Source: Patescibacteria group bacterium (GTDB lineage: Bacteria; Patescibacteriota; Patescibacteriia; 2-12-FULL-60-25). Taken from it: a DNA stretch of 12,769 nt. The stretch spans positions 1 to 12,769 of the forward strand of contig JAHIUG010000075.1 of assembly GCA_018817245.1 (NCBI GenBank). Direction: 5' to 3'. The notes below the pieces were generated by a model. It was not told the origin of the DNA. It was given only the letters and a program-made list of their open reading frames with translations, and ran no database searches. Every line of letters begins with the position of its first letter. Positions within the stretch are counted from its first letter, which is position 1. A program made the translations under genes and the position numbers. Shown here in pieces: positions 12,608 to 12,769 of this stretch.

Positions 12608-12769
12608 TGTCATCTCGACCAACGCGGAGAGATCTTGCCATCCTGTCATCTCGACCAACGCGGAGAGATCTTGCCATCCTGTCATCTCGACCAACGCGGA
12701 GAGATCTTGCCATCCTGTCATCTCGACCAACGCGGAGAGATCTTTGCATCTGTCATTTCGAGCGTAGCC
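12608..12769. repeat. 36-bp tandem repeat, about 4.5 copies, running off the window
   Basis: Units start at 12608, 12644, 12680 and 12716; the first three are identical and the fourth has a small change and is 35 bp. A partial fifth unit at 12751 is diverged (TGTCATTTCGAGCGTAGCC). Each unit contains ATCTC and GAGAT as an inverted pair around CGACCAACGCGG. The TGTCATYTCGA...GAGATCTT pattern is a dispersed intergenic repeat type I recall from several bacterial groups. There are no unique spacers, so this is not a CRISPR array. Confidence 0.9.

Noticed and set aside
12608..12769. Regular 36-bp repeats suggesting a CRISPR array near a Cas2-like gene
   Set aside because: The period is fully occupied by the repeat, there are no unique spacers, and the Cas2-like gene is over 6 kb away without cas1.

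Overview
The window looks like chromosomal DNA of a member of the Candidate Phyla Radiation (Patescibacteria). The reasons are a NYN-family nuclease and a stand-alone Cas2/PaaX-like protein of types I associate with that group, a gp47/baseplate-J-like membrane protein, AT-rich weakly Shine-Dalgarno-led housekeeping genes, and many short dispersed palindromes between genes. TGA acts as a stop, so this is not one of the recoded (SR1/Gracilibacteria) lineages. The assignment is an inference from gene content; no rRNA or tRNA is present.

Layout. Bases 1-1142: a non-coding module (A), a candidate promoter, two small unrecognised ORFs each with a strong ribosome-binding site, and a terminator. Bases 1143-1890: two palindromic units, a NYN-domain protein and a further palindrome. 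Bases 1891-5397: dnaE, the replicative DNA polymerase III alpha subunit, with a full set of PHP-domain metal ligands and a short simple repeat inside its reading frame. Bases 5398-6242: a dnaE terminator, then a Cas2/PaaX-like gene flanked on both sides by an identical 30-bp palindrome. Bases 6410-7488: a 1.07-kb insertion sequence with terminal inverted repeats, a 6-bp target duplication and a frameshifted transposase. Bases 7487-7996: a second copy of the non-coding module (B), a 60-aa ORF and a terminator. Then a convergent 137-aa charged protein, a third SD-led small ORF (8536-8826) with a terminator, a 794-aa protein with two GGDEF domains, a membrane-anchored gp47-like protein, and a 36-bp tandem repeat running off the right end.

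Two gene classes are mixed here. The housekeeping-type genes (NYN, dnaE, Cas2-like, GGDEF, gp47-like) have little or no Shine-Dalgarno sequence, and the GGDEF gene looks leaderless. The small orphan ORFs at 300, 655, 7779 and 8536 have textbook GGAGG-type sites. Three of these four (300, 7779, 8536) also have TTGACA followed exactly 17 bp later by a C/T-A-A/C-GGT-n-CGG box, and two (300, 7779) share a ~210-bp upstream module. This looks like a family of regulated small-protein cassettes and is one of the two main candidates for an undescribed system. The other is the palindrome-bracketed Cas2/PaaX-like gene.

The left end starts inside repeated sequence and the right end stops inside a repeat, so the window may be a contig broken at repeats.
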